Assembly: GCA_003427395.1 (NCBI GenBank) | Contig: BFEA01000024.1 | Location: 4,481,609 to 4,518,569, forward strand | Length of the DNA: 36,961 bases | DNA from: Chara braunii | Taxonomy: Eukaryota > Streptophyta > Charophyceae > Charales > Characeae | Direction of reading: 5' to 3' | Shown here: positions 1-9,475 of the stretch, one piece after another | Layout: each line of letters starts with the position of its first letter | How positions within the stretch are numbered: position 1 is the stretch's first letter | Notes under the pieces: generated by a model | Database searches by the model: none | What the model was told of the DNA's origin: nothing | What the model saw: only the letters and a program-made list of their open reading frames with translations | Program-made: the position numbers and the translations under genes

Positions 1-1240
1 GCCTGTAAGCCCTATTTTCTAGGCTTTTAGGCTGAAAGTGCGGGACGGGCCCTGCAGGGCCCGTGTGGCTACGCAGTATGCCACAGTTAGCCATTTGCGT
101 GCTGACTGGCTGCCTTAGTGCATGGTAAAGATCCACTTTGCGCCTTTGCTTTGAGCGTCGTCGACGATGAAGCATTTCCGCCACTTCTCAGTCATGGCCT
201 CCCTAGTGATCTTGGTGTAGAGCTTAGCGACTTCGACGCCTTCGGTTTGTGCCAGGTGATTGAGCCACACTTGGCTGGCACCAAGGCAAGGGAGAGCTCG
301 TTGGTGAACCCTTGCCACCAACTTATGGGGTCCGCCTTGTGGTAGTCATCAAACTTGTCGATGCTGAACTTCAACATCTTGTACTATTTAGACGTTATGC
401 TGCTGCAGGTCCCGGTTGGTTGCTGCTGCAGCTGATAGAGGTCCGCTTGTAGGGCGGCTATTTGTTGGCTGATGGTCGCCATTCCTTGGAAACTGTTCAA
501 ATTTCCGACGAGCACTACCGGGTTGTCCATTCGTTCCTCCAGCTCGCGGATCGATGGATCAATGCTTGAGGATGCCATGTGCCTGTGCGGCACGTCATCC
601 TTCTCCAGCACCTCAAGGAGGGCATGGAGAGTCTCCTCATAATCGAAAATGATAAGTGCCTGTTGGGCAGCTCCACTTGTTGCCAGTTACAAGTGAGGAT
701 GACTTGGTGCATGATGCTCGTGAGAGCTGACTTGGTCTGTTCCTGCACACTTGCTTCCGTGTGCGTCTCCGCCGGATCGAAATTCCAATCTTGGAGAGCG
801 GCGGTATGAGCGGCTTCCTGCTGCATGAGGACGGATGCGACATCTCATTGAGCTTTATTATGGTTGACAGCTGCTTCAGCATCCTGCCGGCGCCTTTGCT
901 CCGCGTCTCCTGCAATGGCTTTGAGGCGTGCGGCTTTGGCTGCCGCCTCACGTCACTGTTCCTTTTGTACTTGCTGCATGTAGGTGGACAGGCGGGCCAT
1001 GAAGGCCGTCATTGTCTCACCCGGACTGGCACAGCATCGAGGGCTGCCGCACTTCCTATTGTCGGATGCCATGATGGAGGACGAGGGTGTCAACAAGTCT
1101 CTCAAGAGAGGTCCATACTTCCTCACACTTCGGGGACGAACACTCCTCTTCCTTTTCCTCACCCCCTCAAGAGCAACACTCATAAGCTTCTCTCTTCTCT
1201 CTTTCTCTCTCGTTTGCGATCGTGTAGGCGCAGGCATTTA
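1..1240 (-). pseudogene. Broken Ty3/gypsy gag of element E1
   Basis: This minus-strand region encodes a retrotransposon Gag-like capsid polyprotein in at least four successive frames. The probable start is the methionine at 1237 (MPAPTRSQTREKERREK), which leads into SPGETMTAFMARLSTYMQQVQKEQ, then an alanine/glutamine-rich stretch, then a coiled-coil-like part around 611-384 (ISQQIAALQADLYQLQQQP). Next come capsid-type segments KFSIDKFDDYHKADPISWWQ (377-192) and LNHLAQTEGVEVAKLY (321-115). The capsid part matches the general Ty3/gypsy Gag pattern I know (W-W and LNHLA-type motifs). Frame changes near 950, 620, 380 and 250 and a stop after residue TMH at 115-117 make it a pseudogene. Pol, if present, would lie off the left edge. 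The calling of Gag is inference from motif style; no zinc knuckle is visible in the window. Confidence 0.7.
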
Positions 1241-2005
1241 CCGAACCCAATGAAAGAAACAACTTAAAAGCAATCAGAAGAGAAGGTAGAACTCCTAGCC
1301 GGAACGACAATTCATTTGGACTGGAGAGCATTCAATAATCAAAAAAATAAAGATCGGAGAGATCTGATTCCGCCACACAGTCTGGCCGACTACGTACGAG
1401 GTCCTCTCAAACCTAGTCGGACTCGGCTCCGTGAAAACACAACAAATCAAATTCAAAGTGTACTACGTAATGCAAGAGAGAATTGAGTGGTGTCCAAGGT
1501 GCGAGTCAGGCGGCGGATCGTGCGGTAAAGTCCGTTACAACGTCTCGGCTGAGATGCCCTTAGCAGCGAGTGTCCTGGTCCATAAGCATGAACTCTGAGT
1601 CCAAATGAAATAGAGCAAGGTAACAGACGTCAACAGATTTGGGCATGAGGGGCCCTTCTTGTTCGGGCGCGATCCCACTGAGTCCCAAACGGTCCCAGTG
1701 GAGTCATAATCGGGTCCCAACCAACAAGAGTTCCACAAAAAAAACCTACTCCCTGCCCCTCCCGAATTGAAAAACGAAATTCAGCCCCAGAAAGAACCTA
1801 CAGACTACAACCGTTCAGAATGAAATAAACAAAGCACTTTAGAAAGATATAGCATGGCACACAAGATACTCCATTCATTCACTCGTTAGGTGAGTAAGTA
1901 GTTCACACACCTCACACACGATCAAGACTATGGAGGATGGAAGAACCCAGAATACCCAACCAAGCAGTCAGGTCCATGCACACACACATGGGCACCCTAG
2001 CGACA

Positions 2006-2020
2006 CGACACTTACCTGAG
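2006..2020 (-). promoter_or_regulatory. Consensus 5' splice site in the E1 leader
   Basis: On the minus strand CTCAG (2020-2016) is followed by GTAAGTG, a near-perfect eukaryotic donor. The same site lies at 3900-3890 in the second leader copy. Sequence similarity between the two copies stops about 10 nt past this donor. A leader intron joining the PBS region to gag is possible, but no acceptor was established. Confidence 0.35.
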
Positions 2021-2090
2021 TGGTCGGGCTCTTGAGATGAAAGAAACTCACCCCCGTCTCACATAGTCCTCCCGACCCAATTAGCATCTT

Positions 2091-2285
2091 CTACACTAGT
2101 GTCTTATCATCGAGGAGGCTCAACATCTACCCCAAAGTACAACGTCAGATCCCCCGTCGATGTTGAAGATCAAAGTAGCAACTTGCATCTACACTAGTGT
2201 CCTATCATCGAGGAGGCTCAACATCTACCCCAAAGTACAACGTCAGATCCCCCGTCGATGTTGAAGATCAAAGTAGCAACTTGCA
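2091..2285. repeat. 98-bp tandem duplication in the E1 leader
   Basis: Two head-to-tail copies (2091-2188 and 2189-2285) differ at about one visible position (tcttatc versus tcctatc). The homologous leader copy near 3970-4070 has only one unit. The duplication therefore happened in this copy, and recently, by replication slippage or unequal crossing-over. Confidence 0.9.
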
Positions 2286-2564
2286 GTCCATAGGTGCAAA
2301 TATGGCTGCCACCCTCAAGCTCGCCTAACTTGAGGGGAGCCCTAAAGTCACTCCTCGTCTTCCTTGAAGTCCTGATTCAAGTTGTAGGTGCCCTTCACTG
2401 TCGCCTCTCTCCGATTGCACGAAGTCCCACCTTGTGTCTCGCCACCACAAACATGCACTCAAGCAACCTGGCCGGTTCTAATGTCGATCCTACATGGCCC
2501 TGCCAGGTGGGAGCAGCTTCCCTTCACCACGCTGCCCCACTTAACCCAAACTTCCAGCCCTAAC

Positions 2565-2592
2565 CCTAAGTGGTTAGCCCTTACCACTTAGG
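2565..2592. other. Leader hairpin with telomere-like arms, copy 1
   Basis: CCTAAGTGG (2565-2573) and CCACTTAGG (2584-2592) are perfect inverted arms around a 10-nt loop (TTAGCCCTTA). CCCTAACCC lies just outside the left arm. On the sense (minus) strand it lies about 48 nt after the PBS, where retroelement RNAs often carry packaging or dimerisation stems. Function is inference. Confidence 0.5.
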
Positions 2593-2639
2593 TCAGGGTT
2601 ATGACGGCCAAGTTAACTCTCGCCAGCGAGTAGAATCTG

Positions 2640-2651
2640 CTTCGGTACCAA
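2640..2651 (-). other. Primer-binding site of E1 (variant)
   Basis: Minus strand TTGGTACCGAAG directly follows the LTR end ...TAACA. The usual plant retroelement PBS is TGGTATCAGAGC, complementary to the tRNA-iMet 3' end, and this copy departs from it after TGGTA. The homologous site in the second copy reads TTGGTATCGGCG, so this one has probably mutated. Confidence 0.6.
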
Positions 2652-3415
2652 TGTTACGATCCTGGCCAATTTCGAAGCATACATTCATCAAAAAGGACAA
2701 TGTCGTCCAATTGCCCAAAGAAATGACTGAACTTGAGAGGAGAGAGAGGGAAAGAAGAAGAAGAAGAAGTAAGAAAGAAGAAGAAGATGATGTACTCCAG
2801 CATAGACCAAAGATAATGCTCTTCTTCTTCACCAACTAGTCTCCTTCTACTTATCTCCTCCCCTCTTATTCAAACAAGAAATAACAATAATACTGTCGAA
2901 TGGCTGAGCCAGAATCACGTCTGAATCCCACTTCTACTGCAGGCACAACATGACGTCCACCATAGCCATGGCCACCCTTCCTCTTCCTCTTCACGTAGGC
3001 CGAGGCTATGGCGGAGCACTGAGGACTCTACCCTCCTGTCCAAAGGACAACCCAAAGCAGCTATGTCGCTGCCCTCCTGGACCAAGGTCAACATCAAGCA
3101 ACTATGCCGCTGCCCACTCAACTGCCATGCCTGACTCTGTCCCGAGCTTCCTTGATGCGACACTACCCCAACTGGGGCCTTCCAGATGCAGCGCCTAACA
3201 AGGTGATGAAGATGATGTCCACCATAGCCAGGTAGGTACCTCGCCACTCTCCTCCTTGGTCCCCTTCTCCCTACTCCTACCGGTAGAGCAACACCATAGC
3301 CAAGGTGGAAGCTCCCGGCTTCTTCGTCCCAGCAGCACTGTAGTACCCAGCGCTCCTCCAGCCAGCGCTCCAGGAGTGTGTCGCCAAACTTGCACACTGA
3401 CGAATGAGGCCGGGC
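2652..3415 (-). mobile_element. LTR D1, truncated 5' LTR of E1
   Basis: This is the minus-oriented copy of the LTR family D. It shares nearly continuous similarity with 4439-5200 and, inverted, with the right part of 6016-8287. It ends (minus sense) in ...GGATCGTAACA next to the PBS. It lacks the first roughly 590 bp present in D2, because similarity breaks off at about 3415. A purine-rich GAA/GAG tract (2735-2790) and short spurious ORFs lie within it; none is coding. Confidence 0.75.
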
Positions 3416-3887
3416 GTCGATCATCGGGGCAGCCTTTGTCCATACAGCTGTCCCCCCCTTCCATCCCGGGGCCCGGCTCTTTCACCTTCCGAACATCCCT
3501 CCTTTTCGCAGGGTGGTCCCGTATTCAGACGTATCCAAGGTTCGACGCGCATGCCTGCGGCAGCCCGACCGCCACCCATAGTCAAAGTCTGGTTTCGAGT
3601 CCCCCACGGTCCGCCCCAAAACTCGCCAACAGCCCCCACCTCCCTGATCCTGGCATCGAGACCTCGGACTTTCGTAATCCGTGCGAGCCTGCTTGCGACA
3701 GTCGCCTGGCCCACCTCACCTGCTGGTCCAACGGTTAGTGCGGCCTTTCCGACCCCAATAATTTTCCCTAAACCCTCAGTAACATGCAATCATACGTCAA
3801 AACCATACAAAAATCAAACCGCAAATGCAACGTCTTCTTTTTTTTTCTTTAGCGAGGAGTAGTCGGCTGCTAGACAGTCGCCTGACA
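3416..3887. other. Unassigned spacer between D-family copies
   Basis: This C-rich sequence has no match elsewhere in the window and no terminal inverted repeats that I can see. Open frames here (for example 3421-3789 minus) have no recognisable motif. It separates the truncated LTR D1 from the second leader copy and could be the intron/leader side of the second copy (3' of its donor) or an old insertion. Confidence 0.4.
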
Positions 3888-4426
3888 ACGACACTTACCT
3901 GAGTGGTCGGGCTCTTGAGATGAAAGAAACTCACCCCCCTCTCACATAGTCCTCCTGACCCAATTAGCATCCTCTACATTACTGTCCTATCATCTAGGAG
4001 GGTCAACATCTACCCCAAAGTACAACGTCAGATCCCCCATCGATGTTGGAGATCAAGTAGCAACTTGCAGTCCGTGGGTGCAGATATGGCTGCCACCCTC
4101 AACCTCGCCTAACTTGAGGGGATCCCTAAATTCACTCCTCGTCTTCCTTGAAGTCCTGATTCAAGTTGTAGGTGCCCTTCACTGTCGCCTCTCTCCAATT
4201 GCATCACGAAGTCCCACCTTGTGTCTCGCTACCACAAACATGCACTCAAGCAACTTGGCCGGGTCTAATGTCGATCCTACACGGCCCTGCCAGGTGGGAG
4301 CAGCTTCCCTTCACCACGCTGCCCCACTTAACCCTAACTTCCAGCCCTAACCCTAAGTGGTTAGCCCTTACCACTTAGGTTAGGGTTATGGCGGCAAAGT
4401 CAACTCTCGTCAGCAAGTAGTATCTA
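3888..4426 (-). repeat. Second copy of the D-family leader
   Basis: Read on the minus strand this is the PBS-proximal leader matching 2007-2639, with a single copy of the 98-bp unit. It starts at the same splice-donor-like CTCAGGTAAGTG and is joined to the PBS and LTR D2. Together leader+LTR form a direct repeat with 2007-3415. Confidence 0.8.
4352..4379. other. Leader hairpin with telomere-like arms, copy 2
   Basis: The same perfect 9-bp arms as copy 1 (CCTAAGTGG / CCACTTAGG, 10-nt loop) are conserved here. The right flank reads TTAGGGTTA and the left flank CCCTAACCC, so the stem can extend with a small bulge. Confidence 0.55.
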
Positions 4427-4438
4427 CGCCGATACCAA
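4427..4438 (-). other. Primer-binding site next to LTR D2
   Basis: Minus strand TTGGTATCGGCG directly abuts LTR D2 (...TAACA). Its first eight bases match the start of the plant tRNA-iMet PBS (TGGTATC). It fixes the orientation of the D family as minus at this locus. Confidence 0.65.
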
Positions 4439-5798
4439 TGTTACGATCCTGGCCGATTTCGAAGTATACATTCATCAAAAAGTACAATGCCGTCCAATTC
4501 CAAAAAGAAGTGACTGAACTTGAGAGGAGAGAGAGGGATTGAATAAGAAGAAAGAAAGAAGAAGAAGATGATAAACTCCAGCATAGACCAAAGATAATGC
4601 TCTTCTTCTTCGCCAACCAGTCTCCTTCTCCTTATCTCCTCCCCTCTTAGTCAAACAAGAAATAACAATAATAATGTTGAATGGCTGAACCAGAATCAAT
4701 GTCCGAATCCCACTGCTACTGCAGGCACAACATGACGTCCACCATAGCCATGGCCACCCTTCCTCTTCCTCTTCATGTAGGCCGAGGCTATGGCGGCACT
4801 GAGGGCTCTACCCTCCTGTCCAAAGGACAACCCAAAACAGGATTGTCGCTGCCCTCCTGTCCCAACGTCAACATCAGGCAGCTATGCTGCTGCCCACTCA
4901 ACCGCCATGCCTGACTCCGTCCCGAGCTTCCTTGATGCGGCACTACCCCAACTGGGGCCTTCCAGATGCAGCGCCTAACAAGGTGATGAAGATGTTGTCC
5001 ACCATAGCCAGGTAGGTACCTTGCCACTCTCATCCTTGGTCCCCTTCTCCCTCCTCCTCCTACCGGTAGAGCTCCACCATAGCCAAGGTGGAAGCTGCCG
5101 GCTTCTTCGTCCCAGCAGCGCTGTAGTACCCAGCGCTCCTCCAGCCAGCGCTCCAGGAGTGTGTCGCCAAACTTGCACACTGACGAATGAGGCCGGGCTC
5201 TTCCCTCGGCCTCTTGATATAGCGGCCTACTTGCCTCCTGGGCGGTGACTTCCAGGCAGCTCGGCCTCCCAAGCAACCGGTACCTCCTCCCTTTCGGAGG
5301 GAAACATCATTGCAGACTCTGATATTGCCCGTACAGGCTCTAGACTCAGACTGGATGGACTGGTACCGGCCTAGACCTAGCCTACCGCTACTGGGCCTCT
5401 AAAAATGCCAACTTTGTCTTCTTCTGCTCGGCCTCGAGTACCCGGCACATCTACTGCTACTAAGTGCGATACCGGCCTACCTGCTACTTGAGCGTTTTTC
5501 CGCTGCTCCAAGTGTCGCGGGCGTCTGGCTCCGCCACTTGAGTGTTTTCCCCTGCTGCAACCCTCAATGCCACGGCCACAGGTAAGTACCGGCCCTACGG
5601 GCCCTGCAAAACAATCAAGTACCCTTGCAGGGCATACACACACTCATGCCGACAAGCACTCAGACAGGCACGCAGGTCAACAAGCACGCACACATACAGA
5701 CTTAGCAGAATGCGGGAATCTCAGCAAGGCATCCATTCCATCGGCAGAACTTCAGAAAGCAGGAGTGTTCTCAGTCTGTGTTATGGCGGGTCATTACA
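4439..5798 (-). mobile_element. LTR D2 (1360 bp)
   Basis: This is the full-length D-family LTR in minus orientation. It starts at TGTAATGACC (5798 downward) and ends ...CGTAACA at 4439, so it has the TG...CA termini expected of LTRs. Its right two-thirds are repeated in inverted orientation in D3 (6016-8287). It is followed by a PBS and leader, so it was a 5' LTR. Its element body beyond about 3888 is lost or unrecognised. No target duplication can be assigned. Confidence 0.75.
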
Positions 5799-6015
5799 AG
5801 TACGCCTGTCACTACACTTACATACTGTTCTTCCCCTCCACAGGGAGATAGCACACAAGCAGAGTTAGCTCTCAGACACATAGGCAACACGGCAAAACAG
5901 ACTCAGGCACGGACATCACAGCTAATCAGGCAAACAGACAAGCGCACACAGGCTTACATACATTATCGTAAGGTCACACAGACTCAGAAAACACAGCAAA
6001 ACAGCTTAAACACGT
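5799..6015. other. 217-bp spacer between head-to-head LTRs
   Basis: This CA-rich sequence lies between the outward 5' ends of D2 and D3. It contains no ORF of note. Its last four bases, ACGT (6012-6015), are the left target-site copy of solo LTR D3. Confidence 0.6.
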
Positions 6016-7266
6016 TGTAATGACCTGACCAAACACGGACTGAGACACACAGCTGATTTCGGAGTTTTGCTCATGGAATGAGTGCCTTGCTGAGTTTCCC
6101 GCTTGTTACTGAGTTCTCTAAGTCTGTGTATGTGCACGCTTGCTGGTCTGCATGCCTGTCTGAGTGCTTGTCGGCTTGAGTGTGTGTGTGACCCGCAAGG
6201 GCACTTGTTCGTTCAGTGGGCCCGAGGGGACAGTACTTATCTGTGGCCATGACATTGAGTATTGCAGCAGGGGAAAACACTCAAGTGGAGGGGAAAGAGG
6301 CCCGCAACACTTGAAGCAGAGGAAAACACTCAAGTAGCAGGTAGGCCGGTACTACACCAGGTAAAGGTAGATGCGTCGGGTACTCAAGGCCGAGCATTTT
6401 TTGAGGCCGAGCAAAAGAAGAGAAAAGTTGTAGGCTAGGTCTAGGCGGGTACCAGTCCAACCAGTCTGAGTCTAGGGCCTGTACGGGCAATAACGGAGTC
6501 TGCAATGATGTTCCCTCTGAAAGGGAGGAGGTACCGGTTGCTTGGAGGCCGCGCGGCCTAGGAAGTCACTCGCCAAGAGGCAAGCAGGCCGCTATATCTC
6601 CAGGAGGAGCCAGTTGCTCCTCATTGTCGGTGTGCAAGTTAGGCGACACACTGGTTGGAGCGCTGGCTGGAGCAGCGCTAGCATTCAGCTGCGCTGCTGG
6701 GGAAGAAGCAAGGACACAGAGGAGGAAGAAGACCAGGACTAGGAAGGGGAGCGCCAGAGGTACTTACCTGGCTATGGTGCTTGCCATCTTCATCACCTTG
6801 CGGGCGCTGCAGCAGGAAGGCCCAGTTGGGGCAGAGCTACACCAAGAAAGCTTCGAGGCAGAGTCAGGCATGGCGGCTTGAGCTAGAGCAGCCATAGCTG
6901 CTTTGTGTTGTCCTTTGGACAGCAGGGCGACGCCCTGGTAGTCCGCCATAGCCTCGGCCTCTGAGGAAGAGGGAGAGAGGGGCAGCCATGGCTATGCTGG
7001 ACCTCAAGTGATACCTGCAGTGGAAGACGGTCTCGGACGTTGATTCTGGTTCAGGCATTCAGCATTGTTATTATTATTCTTGTTTGAATAAGAGTGGAGA
7101 AGAGGAGGAGGAGGAGAGTGGTTGGCGAAGAAGAAGAGCATTATCATTGATCTATGCTGGTGTACATCATCTTCTTCTTCTTTCTTTCTTCTTCTTCTTC
7201 TTCTTACCCTCTCTCTCCTCTCAAGTTCATTCATTTCTTTTTGCAATTGGACGGCATTGTACTTTC

Positions 7267-8243
7267 TGAAACGGTTTCACCTATGTCATATGACAGATGC
7301 AGATCCCAGGGTTCGATCCCATGACCTTTCCCCCCTTCCCTTGTACAGTACCGTGGACCCCTGTATTTGAACCCACGACCTGTCCCTGAAAGTCGTATGT
7401 TCGACTGCTGTACATAGTTCGGTCGTGTGGGTTTGACCCGTAGACTTCAGTTTTAGCAGTCATAGGGTCTGTATAGATCGTAGCCGCTACAGTTCCAAAG
7501 GGTCAGTCCTACGTCAACCTAGGACCTTCTAGAGTCTAGACTAGTCTAAACTGGCTCTTCGTAGGTCGTAGAAGTCAGTCCGTAGCTGAGTCAGCGAGGG
7601 GCAGTCCTAGTCTAATCAGCGAAGGACAGTCCCAGTCCTACCTCGTCTAGTCAGCGGTACCCAGTCCCAGTCTAACCTAGTCCAGTCAGCAAGTACCAAG
7701 TGGGACTGTGTACGTCCCGGGCCCAGGCCAAGAGGCCAGACCACCAATGAAACAAGTATAAATGAAGAAGCAGCGTCAAGTCATTCATTCATTCTGCCTG
7801 TGAGCCGTGCAGAAGCACTGCTTGAGTGACTTGAGCATCGGAGGTCTGCAGGTGCCCGAGGAAGAAGAGGGCGGAGAGGATTGAAGAAGCGGCCATAGCT
7901 GCTAGCTTAGGTAGGAAGGAGACGGCAGCCATAGCTGCCACGTATGATAGAAATAGGATCTGAGTGTCGTGTGTGAGTGTGTGCGAGTGTGGGACATTCA
8001 GGGTGATCCTGGCTGCATGGAGTTGTGTCCGTGTGCCCGTAAACAAGTTGCTGATGGATACAGTTGATCGGGTGGGAATCTTTGCCTGGCGCTGGGTGCC
8101 ATAGCCATCCAAGACAAGTTGAATCTGAACCATGTTCCTGGCCACGTTCTTATCTCTGAGCTTTGTGTGGGCGCACTGCGCCAGTTCGAGTCGTCATCTG
8201 TTTGCATGCATGTCGGAAGCGAGATGAGTCCAGTCTGATTTCA
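7267..8243 (+). mobile_element. Solo LTR A1 (977 bp), nested in D3
   Basis: It starts TGAAACGG and ends TGATTTCA, with the 4-bp target duplication TTTC on both sides (7263-7266, 8244-8247). A second copy lies at 21393-22329. It holds a TATA box (TATAAAT at 7757-7763) in the U3/R position expected of an LTR promoter. No internal region or PBS is attached. The copies share long collinear blocks with many substitutions, so they are not recent. Confidence 0.85.
7757..7763 (+). promoter_or_regulatory. LTR A1 TATA box
   Basis: TATAAAT precedes a conserved TTCATTCATT block about 25 nt downstream. Both are kept in copy A2, which argues for a real LTR promoter. Confidence 0.55.
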
Positions 8244-8291
8244 TTTCTGAATGAATGTGTACTTCGAAATTGGCTAAAATCATAACAACGT

Positions 8292-9143
8292 CAGCAAACA
8301 GATCAACGGCAGAATCTTTCTGAAAAAAAATGCACGTCGCTCAGACTGAAAACTGTGTGGGTCATTACATCAGAAAAACAGAAGACTACAACCTGCCTTC
8401 CTGATCATGACAGCAACGGCGGCAAAATACAGCCGTAGCAGCCAAAGGCTGATAAGGTTGAGAGACATTTACATCATCAACCCCTGGGGTGTTGAGGGCC
8501 TCACATTCCAGAACACACAGAGAATGTTGCTTGAAACAGCAAGCTCTGTTTCAACTCCCACACTCATACACAGTGACTGGGGTGTGCGAGGGGAGGGGAT
8601 AGCTGCGCAAACAGACGGAAGGACAGAGAGACAGACCCACACAGAATAATAGGGCGGGAAGGGGTTGGTGAATAGGGGCGTAGGGAAGATGGCAGGGAAT
8701 AATGAGGGAAGATTCCTATAAAGAGCAGGGATGGGATAGGGATTGGACCCACACAGCAGCTGGCAAGGACGGGGAAATAGTGATACGAGGTTCATCCACA
8801 CATTAGCTGGCAAGAACAAATAATATATTACCTGATCATTGATGACTGAAATGGAATATCCAGAGCTGTGCACAAAGTTCGAAGAGCACCCTGACAGAGG
8901 AAACAAAACGTGAACGAGAAGCAAAGAGTTGACAGCAAGCAGCAACAGAACACAGAAAGGTCAGTGTCATGCGCTCCTTGATGACAGAAAATAGTGTCAG
9001 GCAACACCAGTAGACTTCCTTCCCATACAAAATCATTCACCAACTTGTAACTAGGAAAATACATCACTACTGGCAGGAGCAGCAAGACTAGTCTGTGGCT
9101 TCCTCAGCCTCTTGAAAAAACACGATGGGCTATAAATAGTACC
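8292..9143. other. Intergenic sequence, no gene seen
   Basis: Short ORFs on both strands have no recognisable motif or common domain. TATAAATA at 9131-9138 is a possible TATA element but has no supported gene downstream. I see nothing else. Confidence 0.5.
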
Positions 9144-9144
9144 A

Positions 9145-9475
9145 ACCACTGCCTACCACCATAACCAGGCAAACAGAGCCCTCGTCCATGAGCAGCACCA
9201 TGTCCATGAAAACTTTGAAAAGGGACCAGGTTCATGAACAAAAGCAGCGACCACTGCCTCCCACCATAACCAGGCAAACAGAGCCAGGTCCATAAGCAAC
9301 ACCACGTCCATGACAAGGGACCAGGTCCATGAACCAAACCAGGTCCATGCGCAGAAGCAGGTTTGCGAACAGATCAGGTCCATGAAAAGAACAAGGTGTA
9401 TGAAAAGAACCAGGTCCATAAACACAACCGGGGGCATGAACAGGACCAGGTCCATGAAGAGAACCAGGTCCACAA
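9145..9475. repeat. Minisatellite of ACCAGGTCCATGAA units
   Basis: A 36-nt block (ACCACTGCCT...) at 9145-9180 recurs at 9250-9285, a 105-bp period. From there to 9475 an imperfect unit of about 18 bp, built on ACCAGGTCCATGAA, repeats many times. On the minus strand it would read as a degenerate LFMDLV hexapeptide repeat, but several units are broken, so I do not call it coding. Confidence 0.75.

Larger units (their letters stand above)
1241..2639 (-). other. 5' leader of element E1
   Basis: This is a non-coding stretch between the gag start (about 1237) and the PBS (2640-2651), read on the minus strand. I see no ORF that looks real. The PBS-proximal part (2007-2639) is repeated at 3891-4426 next to LTR D2, so it is element sequence. 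The gag-proximal part (1241-2006) is unique in the window. It contains a 98-bp tandem duplication, a telomere-like hairpin and a consensus splice donor, listed separately. Confidence 0.55.
6016..8287 (+). mobile_element. Solo LTR D3, split by nested LTR A1
   Basis: This plus-oriented D-family LTR starts TGTAATGACC and ends CATAACA. Its net length is about 1.29 kb once A1 and the duplicated TTTC are subtracted. It is flanked by the 4-bp direct repeat ACGT (6012-6015 and 8288-8291) and has no PBS or internal region, so it is a solo LTR left by LTR-LTR recombination. The sequence from 7262 resumes at 8248 (TGAATGAATG...), showing that A1 inserted into it. With D2 it forms a 1.3-kb inverted repeat. 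Confidence 0.8.

Noticed and set aside
2558-2603. Interstitial telomere repeat
   Set aside because: Only two CCCTAA-like units, and they form part of a hairpin conserved in the element leader.
7309-7320. GGTTCGATCC, a tRNA B-box-like word, as a SINE signal
   Set aside because: It lies inside LTR A; no proper A box at the right distance in both copies and no 3' tail of a SINE.
9145-9475. CRISPR-like array
   Set aside because: Repeat units are imperfect, too short and without unique spacers of constant length.
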